Assembly: GCA_029263015.1 (NCBI GenBank)
Contig: JAJCYI010000114.1
Span: forward strand, 1 to 40,928
Reading direction: 5' to 3'
DNA from: Saprospiraceae bacterium
GTDB taxonomy: Bacteria; Bacteroidota; Bacteroidia; Chitinophagales; Saprospiraceae
Length of the DNA stretch: 40,928 bases
Positions 7,695 through 16,352 of the stretch are shown piece by piece (within the stretch, counting starts at the first letter, position 1; each line of letters opens with the position of its first letter). The translations under genes were made by a program, and so were the position numbers. The notes beneath the pieces are model-generated. The model was not told the DNA's origin and did no database searches. It worked only from the letters and a program-made list of their open reading frames with translations.

Positions 7695-8888
7695 ATGACA
7701 AAGAATCAAAAACTCATTTTGCTGATTTTAGCTGGGACCTTTTTCCTGGCGCTTACTTATTTCAGGGAAGAATGGTTTACTCAAAGCCATACAGGTTTGT
7801 GGACGTATCGACTGATCGCTATGGGATCGATTTTGCTTATCGCCAGTGCCAAAGGACGGTTGTTTAGCAAAAGGATGATGTGGGTCGCAATATTATCCTT
7901 GTTCTTGTTAGAGGGAGGCTTTGCCCTGCTTTTTCAAATCGTGATAAGTGGAAGAGAACTACCGGAGAAAGTCACCAAGTTGCTTGGATATATTTATCTG
8001 TTTCATTGCCGCGACTACATCGTTTATGACGAAGATAGGGGGCGGTACGACGAGCATTTGTTTTACACTTTGAAGCCGGGGGATTTTGAATATTCAAACA
8101 TGGAATTTTCAACGGATTACCAGGTTAACCAATCGGGGTTCAGGGATGATGAGGCTTCATTAAATTCACCTGAAATCATTTTTCTGGGGGACTCCTACAC
8201 CATGGGCTGGGGTGTTGAACAGGACGAAAGCTTCGCCTCTCTTCTGGAAAAAAACCTGGGAAGGAAAGCACTTAATACCGGAATCGCATCTTATGGAACG
8301 GCAAGAGAGCTACTCGCATTTGAGCGTATTCAGCACGACAGCTGCAAATTGGTTGTGCTGCAATTTTGCCCAAATGACGTTAAAGAAAACCGCTCATTTG
8401 TAAAAAATGGTTTCCATTTAGATATTTCACTAAAGACTTTTTTTGAGGAGGAAGTGATGTGGAACAAACTCTACCAGGTTTATTTTCCACTAAAATATCT
8501 GCACTCTGCCATATATTACTTTGCCCAGAAAATTAAAAACCAACCTGTAGAGTCAGGAGGCAGGGAAGCATCGGGAAAGAGTGGCATCAGTGACCAGGAG
8601 CTCGAAGATTTGTTCGCTGTTTTGAAGAAAATAAAGGAACAGTTTGACGGCAACATTGTACTGTTCAATTTGGGAATGAACATTACTACTCCTTTGGTAA
8701 ATGAGCAGTTTGAGATTTGGTTAATGGAACATCCAATGGATGGTGTGCATGTTTTCCCTTCTACTGATTATCTGTCAGAAAAAGACTACTTACCGCTGGA
8801 TACACACCTAACTAAAGGGGGAAACAAGAAATTAGCCGAAGGGCTGGCAGGTTATGTGAAAGAGCATGGACTTTTTCAGGGATTTTAA
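7695..8888 (+). CDS. SGNH/GDSL hydrolase-like membrane protein
   Basis: A 397-residue protein. Three hydrophobic N-terminal segments (about residues 7-20, 33-50 and 60-80) anchor it in the inner membrane. The C-terminal part looks like an SGNH hydrolase: block I is IIFLGDSYTMGWGV with nucleophile Ser167, block III is FCPNDVKEN, and block V is DTHLTKGGN with Asp370 and His372. Such proteins often act on acyl groups of cell-surface sugars; the substrate here is not known. The start is the ATG at 7695, preceded by GAGGATC, the only reasonably Shine-Dalgarno-like site noticed in the window. The longer frame from 7542 would run into mutY. It stands alone between mutY and the toxin-antitoxin pair. 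Confidence 0.8.
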   Translation: MTKNQKLILLILAGTFFLALTYFREEWFTQSHTGLWTYRLIAMGSILLIASAKGRLFSKRMMWVAILSLFLLEGGFALLFQIVISGRELPEKVTKLLGYIYLFHCRDYIVYDEDRGRYDEHLFYTLKPGDFEYSNMEFSTDYQVNQSGFRDDEASLNSPEIIFLGDSYTMGWGVEQDESFASLLEKNLGRKALNTGIASYGTARELLAFERIQHDSCKLVVLQFCPNDVKENRSFVKNGFHLDISLKTFFEEEVMWNKLYQVYFPLKYLHSAIYYFAQKIKNQPVESGGREASGKSGISDQELEDLFAVLKKIKEQFDGNIVLFNLGMNITTPLVNEQFEIWLMEHPMDGVHVFPSTDYLSEKDYLPLDTHLTKGGNKKLAEGLAGYVKEHGLFQGF

Positions 8889-8903
8889 GACAGGATAAAA
8901 GCG

Positions 8904-9314
8904 CTACCCTTTCCACCAATTCATCAACTCCAATCCTGGTATTTGTTGATAGTCCTTTGTATTATTGGTGCAAAGTTTCAAATTGTGAACCAATGCTGTG
9001 GCAGCAATAAGGATGTCATAGTTTCCGCTATGTCGACCGCTTTTGTACAGGTGAGCAAATATATCAGAAGCAGCTTCGCCAATGACGCCATCAATTTCAA
9101 AAATGACTCGGCTGTTCAAAAATTCACGGAATCGGGCTTCTTGGCTTGTAGCATTTTTTGCTTTCAAACCACCAAGAATTTCGACTATAGTAATGCGGGA
9201 AATTCCAACTGGACCATGTTTGTTTTCATGACCGTCAAACTCTTTCATGACGTCGGGATAGCCTTTCAAGTAATACGAAAGAATGTCAGTATCGACTAAA
9301 ATTTTGGAGGGCAT
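8904..9314 (-). CDS. vapC: PIN-domain toxin, VapC family
   Basis: A 136-residue PIN-domain ribonuclease, the usual toxin of VapBC modules that cleave tRNA or rRNA. The acidic catalytic set is visible: Asp8 in ILVDTDILSYYL, Glu45 in ITIVEILGGL, Asp100 in GNYDILIAATA, and Asp121 in CTNNTKDY. The whole protein is one domain of normal length. It lies 21 bp downstream of a small gene on the same strand, the expected antitoxin-toxin order, and converges on the SGNH gene. All key residues are present, so it is probably active. Target RNA cannot be read from sequence. Confidence 0.88.
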   Translation of the reverse strand: MPSKILVDTDILSYYLKGYPDVMKEFDGHENKHGPVGISRITIVEILGGLKAKNATSQEARFREFLNSRVIFEIDGVIGEAASDIFAHLYKSGRHSGNYDILIAATALVHNLKLCTNNTKDYQQIPGLELMNWWKG

Positions 9315-9335
9315 GGCATGGTGGGGTTATCGGTT

Positions 9336-9575
9336 CTATAGGATGCTATCCATCCGAGTCATTATTTGGTCATTGCTCTGCTGGCGGTTTTTCATAGTCT
9401 CCTCGACCAGAGCATCCCAGTCAAAGCCTTCCTCCTTCAGTGTGTTCGGGTTCTCTTTTTGGGTAGGAAGCCCTTTCCGAAAAGTGTGAATAAGGTCATA
9501 CCAATGCTGCAAATAAGAATCAGGCAACTGGTTCAGTTCAGTCAGTATATTTTTCAATAATAGCTTCTTTTCCAT
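9336..9575 (-). CDS. Probable antitoxin partner of the PIN toxin
   Basis: A 79-residue protein starting MEKKLLLKNILTELNQLPD. The start at 9575 is preferred because the ten-residue extension to 9605 is not antitoxin-like. The N-terminal half is helical (LPDSYLQHWYDLIHTFRKG). The C-terminal half is rich in acidic and polar residues (EEGFDWDALVEETMKNRQQ), which would suit wrapping around a toxin. I do not recognise an AbrB, RHH or Phd fold with confidence; it recalls the short Bacteroidota antitoxins of the DUF2281 type. The call rests mainly on its position 21 bp upstream of the PIN toxin. Confidence 0.7.
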   Translation of the reverse strand: MEKKLLLKNILTELNQLPDSYLQHWYDLIHTFRKGLPTQKENPNTLKEEGFDWDALVEETMKNRQQSNDQIMTRMDSIL

Positions 9576-9649
9576 GCAGGTTGACTTTTTACAAAGATAA
9601 TCCAAGCAAGGTGTTTTTCAAAACAAGTCCAAATAAGAGCATGAACTCA

Positions 9650-10717
9650 TCATCCTTCAGCCGCCTGCATCTTCTCTGCATTTTCAGCAATCTGCAATGC
9701 TTCTATAATCTTGTCCAGGTCACCTTCGACGATCTGGTCGAGGTTGTACAACGTGAGGTCGATGCGGTGATCGGTAACTCGGTTTTGGGGGTAGTTGAAT
9801 GTGCGGATTTTTTCAGACCGGTCACCAGAACCGACCATCGATTTCCGCTTGGCGGCTACCTCAGAACGGTGTTTTTCTTTCTGGACCGCGTAAATTTTTT
9901 GATAAAGCCGTTGCTCAGCAATCTCTTTATTCGAATGCTGCGAACGCCCCTCCGTACATTCTACCGCTATTCCAGTGGGTATATGGGTCAGACGGACACC
10001 CGACTCCGTTTTGTTCACGTGCTGGCCGCCCGCACCACTTGCACGAAAGGTATCAATCCTCAAATCGGAGCGATTGATGTTGACATCTTCCATTTCCATT
10101 TTGGGCATCGCCGCTACAGTCGCAGCAGAGGTGTGTACCCTGCCCTTCGATTCAGTGGCGGGCACACGCTGTACGCGGTGGGTGCCTGATTCAAATTTGA
10201 GGCGCCCATACACGTTATCACCTTTCACTTCGACCGAAACTTCTTTATAACCTCCGGACGATCCTTCGTTTTCATATTTCACCTCTGTTTTCCAACCCTG
10301 TTTTTCAAAAAACTTGATGTACATTCGGAACAGGTCGCCCACGAAGATACTTGCTTCGTCGCCCCCTGTTCCTGCGCGGATTTCAAAAAGCACATCCTTT
10401 TGGTCTTCAGGGTCTTTGGGTACAAGAAGCTGTTTGAGCTGCACCTCCAACTTTTTTTGTTTTGGGAGCAATTCCTCCATTTCCATTTTGGCCATTTCAC
10501 GCATTTCGGCGTCCTTGTCCTTACTCATAATCTTGGCTTCTTCAATATGGTTAAGTGCCTCTTTGTATTCCTCGAATACATCTACGATCTCCTTGAGCTT
10601 GTTATATTCCTTACCAATCTCGCGATATCTTTTCTGGTCAGTAATGATCTCTGGATCAGACATTTGTTCTTCGAGGGTCAGGAATTTATTTTTTATCGCA
10701 TCCAGCTTATCTAGCAT
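9650..10717 (-). CDS. prfA: Peptide chain release factor 1
   Basis: Release factor 1 of 355 residues, which ends translation at UAA and UAG. The stop-codon-reading tripeptide PAT (186-188, in RVQRVPATESKGRVH) identifies RF1 rather than RF2, which would have SPF. The catalytic GGQ is at 230-232 in ASGAGGQHVNKTESGVRL. The N-terminal helical domain (about 1-105) and FEIRAGTGGDEASIFVGDL are typical. Start at 10717 gives MLDKLDAIKNKF. It stands alone on the minus strand, divergent from tsaB across about 320 bp. Confidence 0.97.
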   Translation of the reverse strand: MLDKLDAIKNKFLTLEEQMSDPEIITDQKRYREIGKEYNKLKEIVDVFEEYKEALNHIEEAKIMSKDKDAEMREMAKMEMEELLPKQKKLEVQLKQLLVPKDPEDQKDVLFEIRAGTGGDEASIFVGDLFRMYIKFFEKQGWKTEVKYENEGSSGGYKEVSVEVKGDNVYGRLKFESGTHRVQRVPATESKGRVHTSAATVAAMPKMEMEDVNINRSDLRIDTFRASGAGGQHVNKTESGVRLTHIPTGIAVECTEGRSQHSNKEIAEQRLYQKIYAVQKEKHRSEVAAKRKSMVGSGDRSEKIRTFNYPQNRVTDHRIDLTLYNLDQIVEGDLDKIIEALQIAENAEKMQAAEG

Positions 10718-11036
10718 CGTTATCGTTTAATGGTTGAAAATAAAGAAGGGTAGAAATAAAGCAAAATGAAGCCGTTTCCAAAAGCTTTGTCCAAACCGAG
10801 ATTCTAAAAATGAATTAAATATTAATCTTTGCGAAACGGTTTGCAAAAGCCAGCTTCAGCCTACATCGGATTAAAAAAAAGAAAATTTAGGAAGCTATAA
10901 AAATGAATGAATCTGTAAACTTTGCATTTGTTTTTATTTGCGGAATGTACTGCAAAGGTAAATTTTAAAGCTGAATTAGTGAACCTGGTTAAAAGATGAA
11001 ATCGTTCATCGGCAATATGATTTTAAAGCTGCAATT
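10718..11036. other. Divergent intergenic region prfA/tsaB
   Basis: AT-rich non-coding DNA between divergent genes. It must hold the promoters of both. Several TTTG boxes occur, for example near 10826 and 10920, but none combines a full TAnnTTTG with a correctly spaced TTG. I see no RNA gene or strong hairpin. Confidence 0.5.
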
Positions 11037-11735
11037 GTGAATAAAAAGCCTTTGATACTCAACATAGAATCTGCTACCGGCACTTGCTCGGTCTGTGTAA
11101 GCAGGGGTGAGGAAATATTGGATTTCCAAGAAGCCGAACAAGAATATGAGCATTCCAAAGTCCTCACCGAACTGATAGATAAGTGTTTAAAAACGAGCAA
11201 ATTAGATTTGGGCAAACTCGATGCCGTCGCAGTAAGTTCAGGCCCAGGGTCTTATACTTCATTGCGGGTTGGTGCATCTACGGCCAAAGGGATCTGTTAT
11301 GCATTGGGGAAACCATTAATCAGCGTTGACACCCTCCAGTCTTTAGCATTAGCTACACAAAAGCAAATGCAACTGTCAGGGGCGTATTATTGCCCAATGA
11401 TTGACGCAAGACGGATGGAGGTGTATTGCAATATATTCGATTCGGACAACAATCCTATCTCAGAACCATCAGCCAAGGTGATTGATAACAATACATTTGG
11501 GGACTTTTTTGCTTCGGGCAAACAATTGGTATTTTGCGGGAACGGCGCCGAAAAATGTAGGGCAATATTGGAATCAAAATTGACCGTTTTTCTCCCGTCC
11601 GCCTGTTCCGCTGCATACCTTGTCCCCATTTCAAACAGGCATTTCGAAGAAGGAAAATTCGAGGATATTGCCTACTTCACTCCCTTCTATCTGAAGCCTC
11701 CAAATATTACAACTCCTAAGAATATGAAGCTTTAA
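11037..11735 (+). CDS. tsaB: tRNA threonylcarbamoyladenosine biosynthesis protein TsaB
   Basis: A 232-residue ASKHA-fold protein that scaffolds TsaD in making the t6A modification at position 37 of ANN-decoding tRNAs. Visible family parts are LILNIESATGTCSVCV (degenerate phosphate-1 loop), EHSKVLTELIDKCL, and the signature VAVSSGPGSYTSLRVGAST. The middle contains MIDARRMEVYCNIF and the C-terminus ends in the usual PFYLKPP. The start is a GTG at 11037; the ATGs just upstream (10996, 11017) are out of frame. It is monocistronic as far as can be seen, with an AT-rich 246-bp gap before the next gene. Confidence 0.93.
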   Translation: MNKKPLILNIESATGTCSVCVSRGEEILDFQEAEQEYEHSKVLTELIDKCLKTSKLDLGKLDAVAVSSGPGSYTSLRVGASTAKGICYALGKPLISVDTLQSLALATQKQMQLSGAYYCPMIDARRMEVYCNIFDSDNNPISEPSAKVIDNNTFGDFFASGKQLVFCGNGAEKCRAILESKLTVFLPSACSAAYLVPISNRHFEEGKFEDIAYFTPFYLKPPNITTPKNMKL

Positions 11736-11981
11736 AAAGCATTAAAAATTTAATAAGAAAAATTTACATATTAAAAATTAATTTACTTTATAATTCTTTG
11801 TTATTTGAAAAACCTATTTTAATTTCGCCCTGACTATACGTGGTTTAAGTATTAAAAACCTTTCTAATTATTGATTGGTATAGTTCTTGGATAGCCATGT
11901 ATCGAAATTTTACTAATTTGAGAAAACTTAAAAAAAGTTCTTTTTCGCAATTTTTTAACCATCTAAAATTTAAACATAGAT

Positions 11982-12320
11982 ATGAGAAAGCAAAAGGGCG
12001 AAACTATTGTTTTGAAGAAGGGAAAACAAGAGATTCAGCTTGATTATGCTGAATTGAGAAAAGCAGTTTTAGTTCTTAGAGCCATCAATCACAAACTCCG
12101 CCAGCGCATGATAGATTTGCTGGAAGAGTACGAAAAGATGACCGTGACGGACATCTACATCAAACTCCGGCTCGAACAATCTGTTGCCTCCCAGCATTTA
12201 GCGATCCTTCGCCGCGCAGGCGTCGTTTCTACAGAACGCGATGGCAAATTCATTTACTATGGGCTGGACAAAGACCGTCTTTCCCAGATTTCAAAACTTG
12301 TAGAAGAATTAGCAGCATAA
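11982..12320 (+). CDS. ArsR-family winged-helix regulator (first of two)
   Basis: A 112-residue protein with an ArsR-type winged helix from about residue 25: LRAINHKLRQRMIDLLEEY, then MTVTDIYIKLRLEQS, the recognition helix VASQHLAILRRAG, and the wing VSTERDGKFIYYGLD. No cysteine is present, so the ELCVCD metal site of ArsR/SmtB is absent and it cannot sense metal that way. The N-terminal 20 residues are lysine-rich. A clear intrinsic terminator follows, and a paralogue starts 284 bp downstream. No candidate target such as a transporter or oxidoreductase is adjacent. Its ligand is unknown. Confidence 0.85.
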   Translation: MRKQKGETIVLKKGKQEIQLDYAELRKAVLVLRAINHKLRQRMIDLLEEYEKMTVTDIYIKLRLEQSVASQHLAILRRAGVVSTERDGKFIYYGLDKDRLSQISKLVEELAA

Positions 12321-12489
12321 GAAACAACTTTACACTTAAATAACCAGGCTTAGTAGCCACATACAAGCACTTTTGTCTGAACAATCAATCCCACGACAAA
12401 GAAACCGCTACTAATACTGATTGACATAAGCCCCCACCTTCTTGTTGGTAAACAATTCAAGGCTCTAAGAGCCATAAAGGCTAAGTCAA

Positions 12490-12527
12490 AAAGTGCTGTA
12501 AACCAATGGGTTTGCAGCACTTTTTTT
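12490..12527 (+). terminator. Intrinsic terminator after the first ArsR gene
   Basis: Arms 12490-12504 and 12509-12523 pair along 15 bp with one G-U pair (GGTTTGCAGCACTTT on the right), with a 4-nt loop and an uninterrupted T-run on the plus strand. It separates the two ArsR genes into different transcripts. Confidence 0.88.
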
Positions 12528-12535
12528 ATAATAAT

Positions 12536-12566
12536 TTTGATAAAATAATTAATTGGCGCATATTTG
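12536..12566 (+). promoter_or_regulatory. Candidate promoter of the second ArsR gene
   Basis: TTTG at 12536-12539, 19 bp, then CATATTTG at 12559-12566. This matches the Bacteroidota -33 TTTG and -7 TAnnTTTG consensus at all but the first base of the -7 box. It lies about 40 bp upstream of the start codon and directly after the preceding terminator. Confidence 0.45.
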
Positions 12567-12604
12567 CCATCGCACATTATTTTAAGACAACTAAAGTAAC
12601 TTCT

Positions 12605-12919
12605 ATGAGAAAGGCTAAGGTAAACATCAATGATGAGAAGCTACAGGTGTCTTCTGAAATACTGAGGGCGCTAGCTCACCCTCTGCGTATGAAGATCCTG
12701 GAATTTATAGATGAAAATGACACCATCAATGTCAATAAAATCTATAATACACTTAAGTTAGAGCAATCCATCACTTCTCAACATCTCCGTATTCTCCGTT
12801 TGGCTGGTTTAGTCATTACTGAAAGGGATGGGAAATTCATTCATTACAAATTGGACTACGACAAGCTGTCCAATGCAATGGAAGCAATTGACTCATTTTT
12901 GGAACAGGAAGTCAACTAA
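12605..12919 (+). CDS. ArsR-family winged-helix regulator (second of two)
   Basis: A 104-residue protein, clearly a paralogue of the preceding ArsR gene: LRALAHPLRMKILEFIDEND, LEQSITSQHLRILRLAG and ITERDGKFIHYKLDYDKLS line up directly with it. The start at 12605 (MRKAKVNINDEKLQ) is preferred; an upstream non-ATG start would extend into the terminator. It has no cysteine and no metal-binding signature. The C-terminal helix (AMEAIDSFLEQEVN) probably forms the dimer interface. It has its own promoter candidate, so the two regulators may form homo- or heterodimers under separate control. Target genes are unknown; prs downstream is on the other strand. Confidence 0.86.
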   Translation: MRKAKVNINDEKLQVSSEILRALAHPLRMKILEFIDENDTINVNKIYNTLKLEQSITSQHLRILRLAGLVITERDGKFIHYKLDYDKLSNAMEAIDSFLEQEVN

Positions 12920-13028
12920 AACACTTGCCAGAAGAGCCTATTGCTTTTCTGGCATTTCAGTATTTAAGAACGAAAGGATACAGGATTAAAGGGAGTCTAA
13001 CTAACTTATTGGTACGATACTACTAAAC

Positions 13029-13967
13029 TCAACCTTCGATGAACAGGGCTGAGATGGATCGGTGTTCGTGAGTATTGCGAATGGCCCTTGCAAACAGTTT
13101 TGCTGTTGACAATACCTTGATCTTTTTGGGGTATTTGTTTGCTTTGATTGGGATTGTGTCGCATACGATCAATTCTTTTAAACCCGATTTTTCGATATTT
13201 GAAAATGCATTTCCAGATAAAACTGGGTGGGTGCATATTGCCCGGACGCTTTTAGCGCCTTTTTTCAATATGATGTCTGCTGCGCGGCACAGCGTACCAG
13301 CCGTATCCACAAGGTCGTCCACCAAAATGACATCGGCACCTTCAACATTTCCAATTACAGTCATTTCGGCAATTTCATTTGCTTTTTTCCGGTATTTGTC
13401 ACAAATAACCAGTTCACATCCAAAATACTTGGCATAAGTCCTGGCCCTTTTCACACCGCCAACATCTGGGGAAGCGAATATGGCATTACCGAGGTCTTGT
13501 TCTTGAAGGTAGGGAATGTATATCGCCTCACTTTTCAGGTGGTCAACAGGTATCTTAAAAAAACCTTGGATCTGATCAGCGTGGAAATCCATGGTCATAA
13601 CACGATCAACTCCTGCTGCTTGGAGTAATTCTGCAATCAATTTGGCAGAAATTGGGACCCGTGGTTTATCTTTTCTATCCTGCCGTGCATATCCAAAATA
13701 AGGGATTACCGCTGTGATGTATCCAGCGGAAGCCCTTTTAGTGGCATCGACCATCAGCAGCAGCTCCATCAGGTTATCAGTAGGGGAAAAGGTAGATTGG
13801 ATAAAAAAGACATAGGCGCCCCGTACCGATTCATTGATTACCGGTTGCATTTCACCGTCACTGAAACGGTTCAACTTTACATCGCCTAACGGCTGTCCAT
13901 AATAATCAGCAATTTTTTCAGCTAGGTATTTGGAACAATTTCCGGAAAAGAGTTTTACCTCGACCAT
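13029..13967 (-). CDS. prs: Ribose-phosphate pyrophosphokinase
   Basis: Makes PRPP from ribose 5-phosphate and ATP, feeding purine, pyrimidine, His, Trp and NAD synthesis. PRPP is used by TrpD in the same window. Family motifs are VKLFSGNCSKYLAEKIA at the N-terminus, FSPTDNLMELLLMVDA, IPYFGYARQDRKDKPR (ATP and flexible loop), MTMDFHADQIQGFF, and the PRPP-binding loop VILVDDLVDTAGTL. I place the start at 13967 (MVEVKLFSG, 312 residues), the normal length. An in-frame ATG at 14054 would add 29 residues rich in Pro, Ser and Ala; it cannot be excluded because neither start has a Shine-Dalgarno site. Confidence 0.95.
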   Translation of the reverse strand: MVEVKLFSGNCSKYLAEKIADYYGQPLGDVKLNRFSDGEMQPVINESVRGAYVFFIQSTFSPTDNLMELLLMVDATKRASAGYITAVIPYFGYARQDRKDKPRVPISAKLIAELLQAAGVDRVMTMDFHADQIQGFFKIPVDHLKSEAIYIPYLQEQDLGNAIFASPDVGGVKRARTYAKYFGCELVICDKYRKKANEIAEMTVIGNVEGADVILVDDLVDTAGTLCRAADIILKKGAKSVRAICTHPVLSGNAFSNIEKSGLKELIVCDTIPIKANKYPKKIKVLSTAKLFARAIRNTHEHRSISALFIEG

Positions 13968-14203
13968 AGTATTACTTGTAAATGTTGAAGGAATGGCTGC
14001 TGAAGGGTTTAAAAGCCCAACCGAAGGGGCCTGTAGTGTATCAGCATAGTTCATTTTGAAAAAGATTGGTAGTTTAGCCTATAATACGCGACAAAATTAG
14101 AAATTTAATTAAACAAAGAAGGGGGGCTGACATGTTGTTTTTACCAACATAAATCCTGTAGAGTAATTTTACCCTTATATTTACTGAAAATTCTTCAACA
14201 TCC

Positions 14204-15118
14204 ATGCATTTATCTCCCAAATTTTATCAACTGGTTACCCTTTTTGCTGCTTCTTTTCTCATGGCCTCATGCCATTCTGAGGTAAGTCCAAATGGTCAAA
14301 CGGTGCTGGTGGCCAATGCGCCTGTTAACAACTTTGCTGATTATTGGTATGCCGGCGAAGCTGAAGTCAATTCATATGAACTTCAGCAATCGAGGTATGG
14401 TGAAATGCGGACAGGGGAGGCAATTATGGTTTTTGTCACTGAAGATTTTTCAAAAAACAAACAGGTGAAACTGGACAATCCAGAGAAAGCTGGCAATGAC
14501 AAAGTTTCTGTTTTGAAACTGAATCATCTGCGCCGTTTCATCACTGGCATATATGACTATTCCATGATGCAATCTGTTTTCACGCCTATTGACACGGAAC
14601 GCAATCCCCACACGGTAAAAATCGCGACCAGTTCTCAGGATTGGTGTGGGCATTCGTTTGTGCAACTAAATCTGGAAGGCGATAAATACAAAGCCAGCCA
14701 GTTTTCCTATTTCGAAAAAGAAGGCGACAAGGTTAATAAATTTAAATCCGATCTACTGGAAGATGAAATATGGAACCGCATCCGCATCAATCCAGGAAGC
14801 ATCAAGGAGGGCACTTATCATGTCATTCCTTCTACTTTCTATTCCCGCTTGACACACGACCCACTAAGCCCAAAACAGGCCAGGATCACTTTTGACAAAC
14901 AAGCCAGCACAACTTACCTCGTTTTAGAGTACTTGCATCTCGACCGCACTTTGACCATCGGATTTACGCCTTCTTTTCCTTATAAAATTCTTTCTTGGAC
15001 AGAAATGCAAGACGGTAAGATGATGTCCAAAGGCAAACTGAAAGCTTCTGTAAAATCAGCCTATTGGCGACAACATGACAACCAGCACGAATATTTGAGG
15101 GATTCTCTAGGCATATAA
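14204..15118 (+). CDS. Conserved Bacteroidota lipoprotein, function unknown
   Basis: A 304-residue predicted lipoprotein: hydrophobic signal then lipobox LMASC (Cys23). The body contains DYWYAGEAEVNSYELQQSRY, GEAIMVFVTEDFSKNKQV, FITGIYDYSMMQSVFTP, SSQDWCGHSFVQL, and IWNRIRINPGSIKEGTYHVI. I recognise this as a family common in Bacteroidota. Members are sometimes labelled septum formation inhibitor Maf, but they lack the Maf nucleotide-pyrophosphatase motifs and I do not endorse that name. The conserved WCGH and the aromatic-rich beta segments suggest a periplasm-facing domain. It converges on the VWA gene (8-bp gap). Confidence 0.75.
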   Translation: MHLSPKFYQLVTLFAASFLMASCHSEVSPNGQTVLVANAPVNNFADYWYAGEAEVNSYELQQSRYGEMRTGEAIMVFVTEDFSKNKQVKLDNPEKAGNDKVSVLKLNHLRRFITGIYDYSMMQSVFTPIDTERNPHTVKIATSSQDWCGHSFVQLNLEGDKYKASQFSYFEKEGDKVNKFKSDLLEDEIWNRIRINPGSIKEGTYHVIPSTFYSRLTHDPLSPKQARITFDKQASTTYLVLEYLHLDRTLTIGFTPSFPYKILSWTEMQDGKMMSKGKLKASVKSAYWRQHDNQHEYLRDSLGI

Positions 15119-15126
15119 TTTGGCCG

Positions 15127-16242
15127 TCACGTAGGCGAATTGACAAACTTGCCAAATCCTGCTTTTTTGATCGCCGCTTCCATTAGTTCAGGAAAACGGT
15201 CGGGTGAACAGGTAAATGCAGGTATGTCGAGAGAAGCTAATTTTGCAGCCATTGAGCGGTCAAAGGCTGGTGCGCCCTGATCGTCAAGTGCAAGCAGGAC
15301 GGCAATTTGTACGCCTGAAGCTTTTATGCTCGCTGCTTTCTTAAGCATTTGTGATTCGCTGCCGCCTTCAAACAAATCACTGATAAGCAGAAGAATGGTA
15401 TCGGAAGGGATACAGATAAGCCCTTGGGCATAGCCCAAAGCTTGATTGATGTCGGTGCCGCCACCTAACTGTACACCGAACAAGAGATCAACAGGGTCTT
15501 GCAAGTTGGCCGACAAATCGGCAATATTCGTGTCAAAAGCCACAAAATGGATTTTCACCGACCGCATCGAAGCCATCACCGAACCGAAGACCCCGGCATA
15601 CACAATAGAATTTGCCATCGAACCACTCTGATCCACCAATAAAATGATTTCTTTCAAGGACTGACCTTTCCGACCATGACCGATCAAGTATTCTGGGATG
15701 ATGGAATTGTATGCAGGTTGGTAGTTTTTCAAATTGGCCCGAATGGTCCGCCGCCAATCAATTTCATTAAATTTGGGTCGCCTGTTCCGCACGGATCGGT
15801 TCAACGCACCCTGGATAGCTTGCCGTAAGGGATTTCGCAACCGTTTTTCCAAATCCTCAACTACCTTGCGAATTACAGCCCTGGCGGTTTCTTTGGTCTG
15901 CTCGGGCAAAACCTTGTTCAATGAAATTAAGGTTGCGACAAGGTTGACATCTGGTTCGATAATTTCCAACAGTTCTGGTTCGGTAAGTATTTGCTGGAGG
16001 TTGAGGCGTTCAAGTGCATCTTTCTGCATCACTTGTACAATAGAAGACGGGAAGTATTTCCGAATATCACCCAGCCAACGGTTCACATTCGGAGAAGATG
16101 CTCCAAGGCCGCCCTTACGGTCACTATCGTATAAAGCTTCCAGCACCCCATCCATACCTAAGAATCCTTCTGACAGCACTGCCTGCCCTTCTGGGTCAGC
16201 TTTTTTACCAAGTATCAACCGCCATTTTTCTAAGTGATCCAT
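15127..16242 (-). CDS. VWA (von Willebrand A) domain protein
   Basis: A 371-residue cytoplasmic protein with no signal peptide. The C-terminal half is a VWA domain with an intact MIDAS metal site: DQSGSMA (Asp204, Ser206, Ser208), Thr263 in GGGTDINQALG, and Asp289 in LLLISDLFEG. The N-terminal 190 residues are helical and include RRPKFNEIDWRRTIRANLKN. It resembles CoxE-like VWA proteins that work with MoxR-type AAA+ ATPases as chaperone or insertase complexes. No MoxR gene is in the window, so that partner would be elsewhere. The start at 16242 (MDHLEKWRLILGKK) is preferred over 16287, which would read into the inverted repeat shared with nadB. Confidence 0.82.
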   Translation of the reverse strand: MDHLEKWRLILGKKADPEGQAVLSEGFLGMDGVLEALYDSDRKGGLGASSPNVNRWLGDIRKYFPSSIVQVMQKDALERLNLQQILTEPELLEIIEPDVNLVATLISLNKVLPEQTKETARAVIRKVVEDLEKRLRNPLRQAIQGALNRSVRNRRPKFNEIDWRRTIRANLKNYQPAYNSIIPEYLIGHGRKGQSLKEIILLVDQSGSMANSIVYAGVFGSVMASMRSVKIHFVAFDTNIADLSANLQDPVDLLFGVQLGGGTDINQALGYAQGLICIPSDTILLLISDLFEGGSESQMLKKAASIKASGVQIAVLLALDDQGAPAFDRSMAAKLASLDIPAFTCSPDRFPELMEAAIKKAGFGKFVNSPT

Positions 16243-16246
16243 TTTT

Positions 16247-16345
16247 GAAGTAGAAAGTAAAAAGGCAAAAGTAAAAAGAGAAGACACCTAACTGTTATAC
16301 TTTTTACTTTTGCCTTTTGCCTTTTTACTTTTTACTTTTTACTTC
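16247..16345. repeat. AT-rich inverted repeat between the VWA gene and nadB
   Basis: Exact 18-bp arms at 16261-16278 and 16300-16317 (AAAGGCAAAAGTAAAAAG and its complement) enclose a 21-nt loop. The similarity continues outwards imperfectly, with ACTTTTT repeated in tandem on the right side and ending CTTC versus GAAG on the left. It fills almost the whole space between the divergent starts at 16242 and 16353, so it overlaps both promoters. Confidence 0.8.
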
Positions 16346-16352
16346 AAAAGAA

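Noticed and set aside
9581-10189. 202-codon plus-strand frame opposite prfA
   Set aside because: It mirrors the conserved RF1 gene on the other strand and its product resembles no family; it is a by-product of prfA codon use.
13968-14054. 29-residue N-terminal extension of prs
   Set aside because: Pro/Ser/Ala-rich and outside the conserved family start; kept only as an alternative start in the prs entry.
14204-15118. Maf septum-formation inhibitor
   Set aside because: The name circulates for this lipoprotein family, but the protein has a lipobox and none of the Maf nucleotide-pyrophosphatase motifs.
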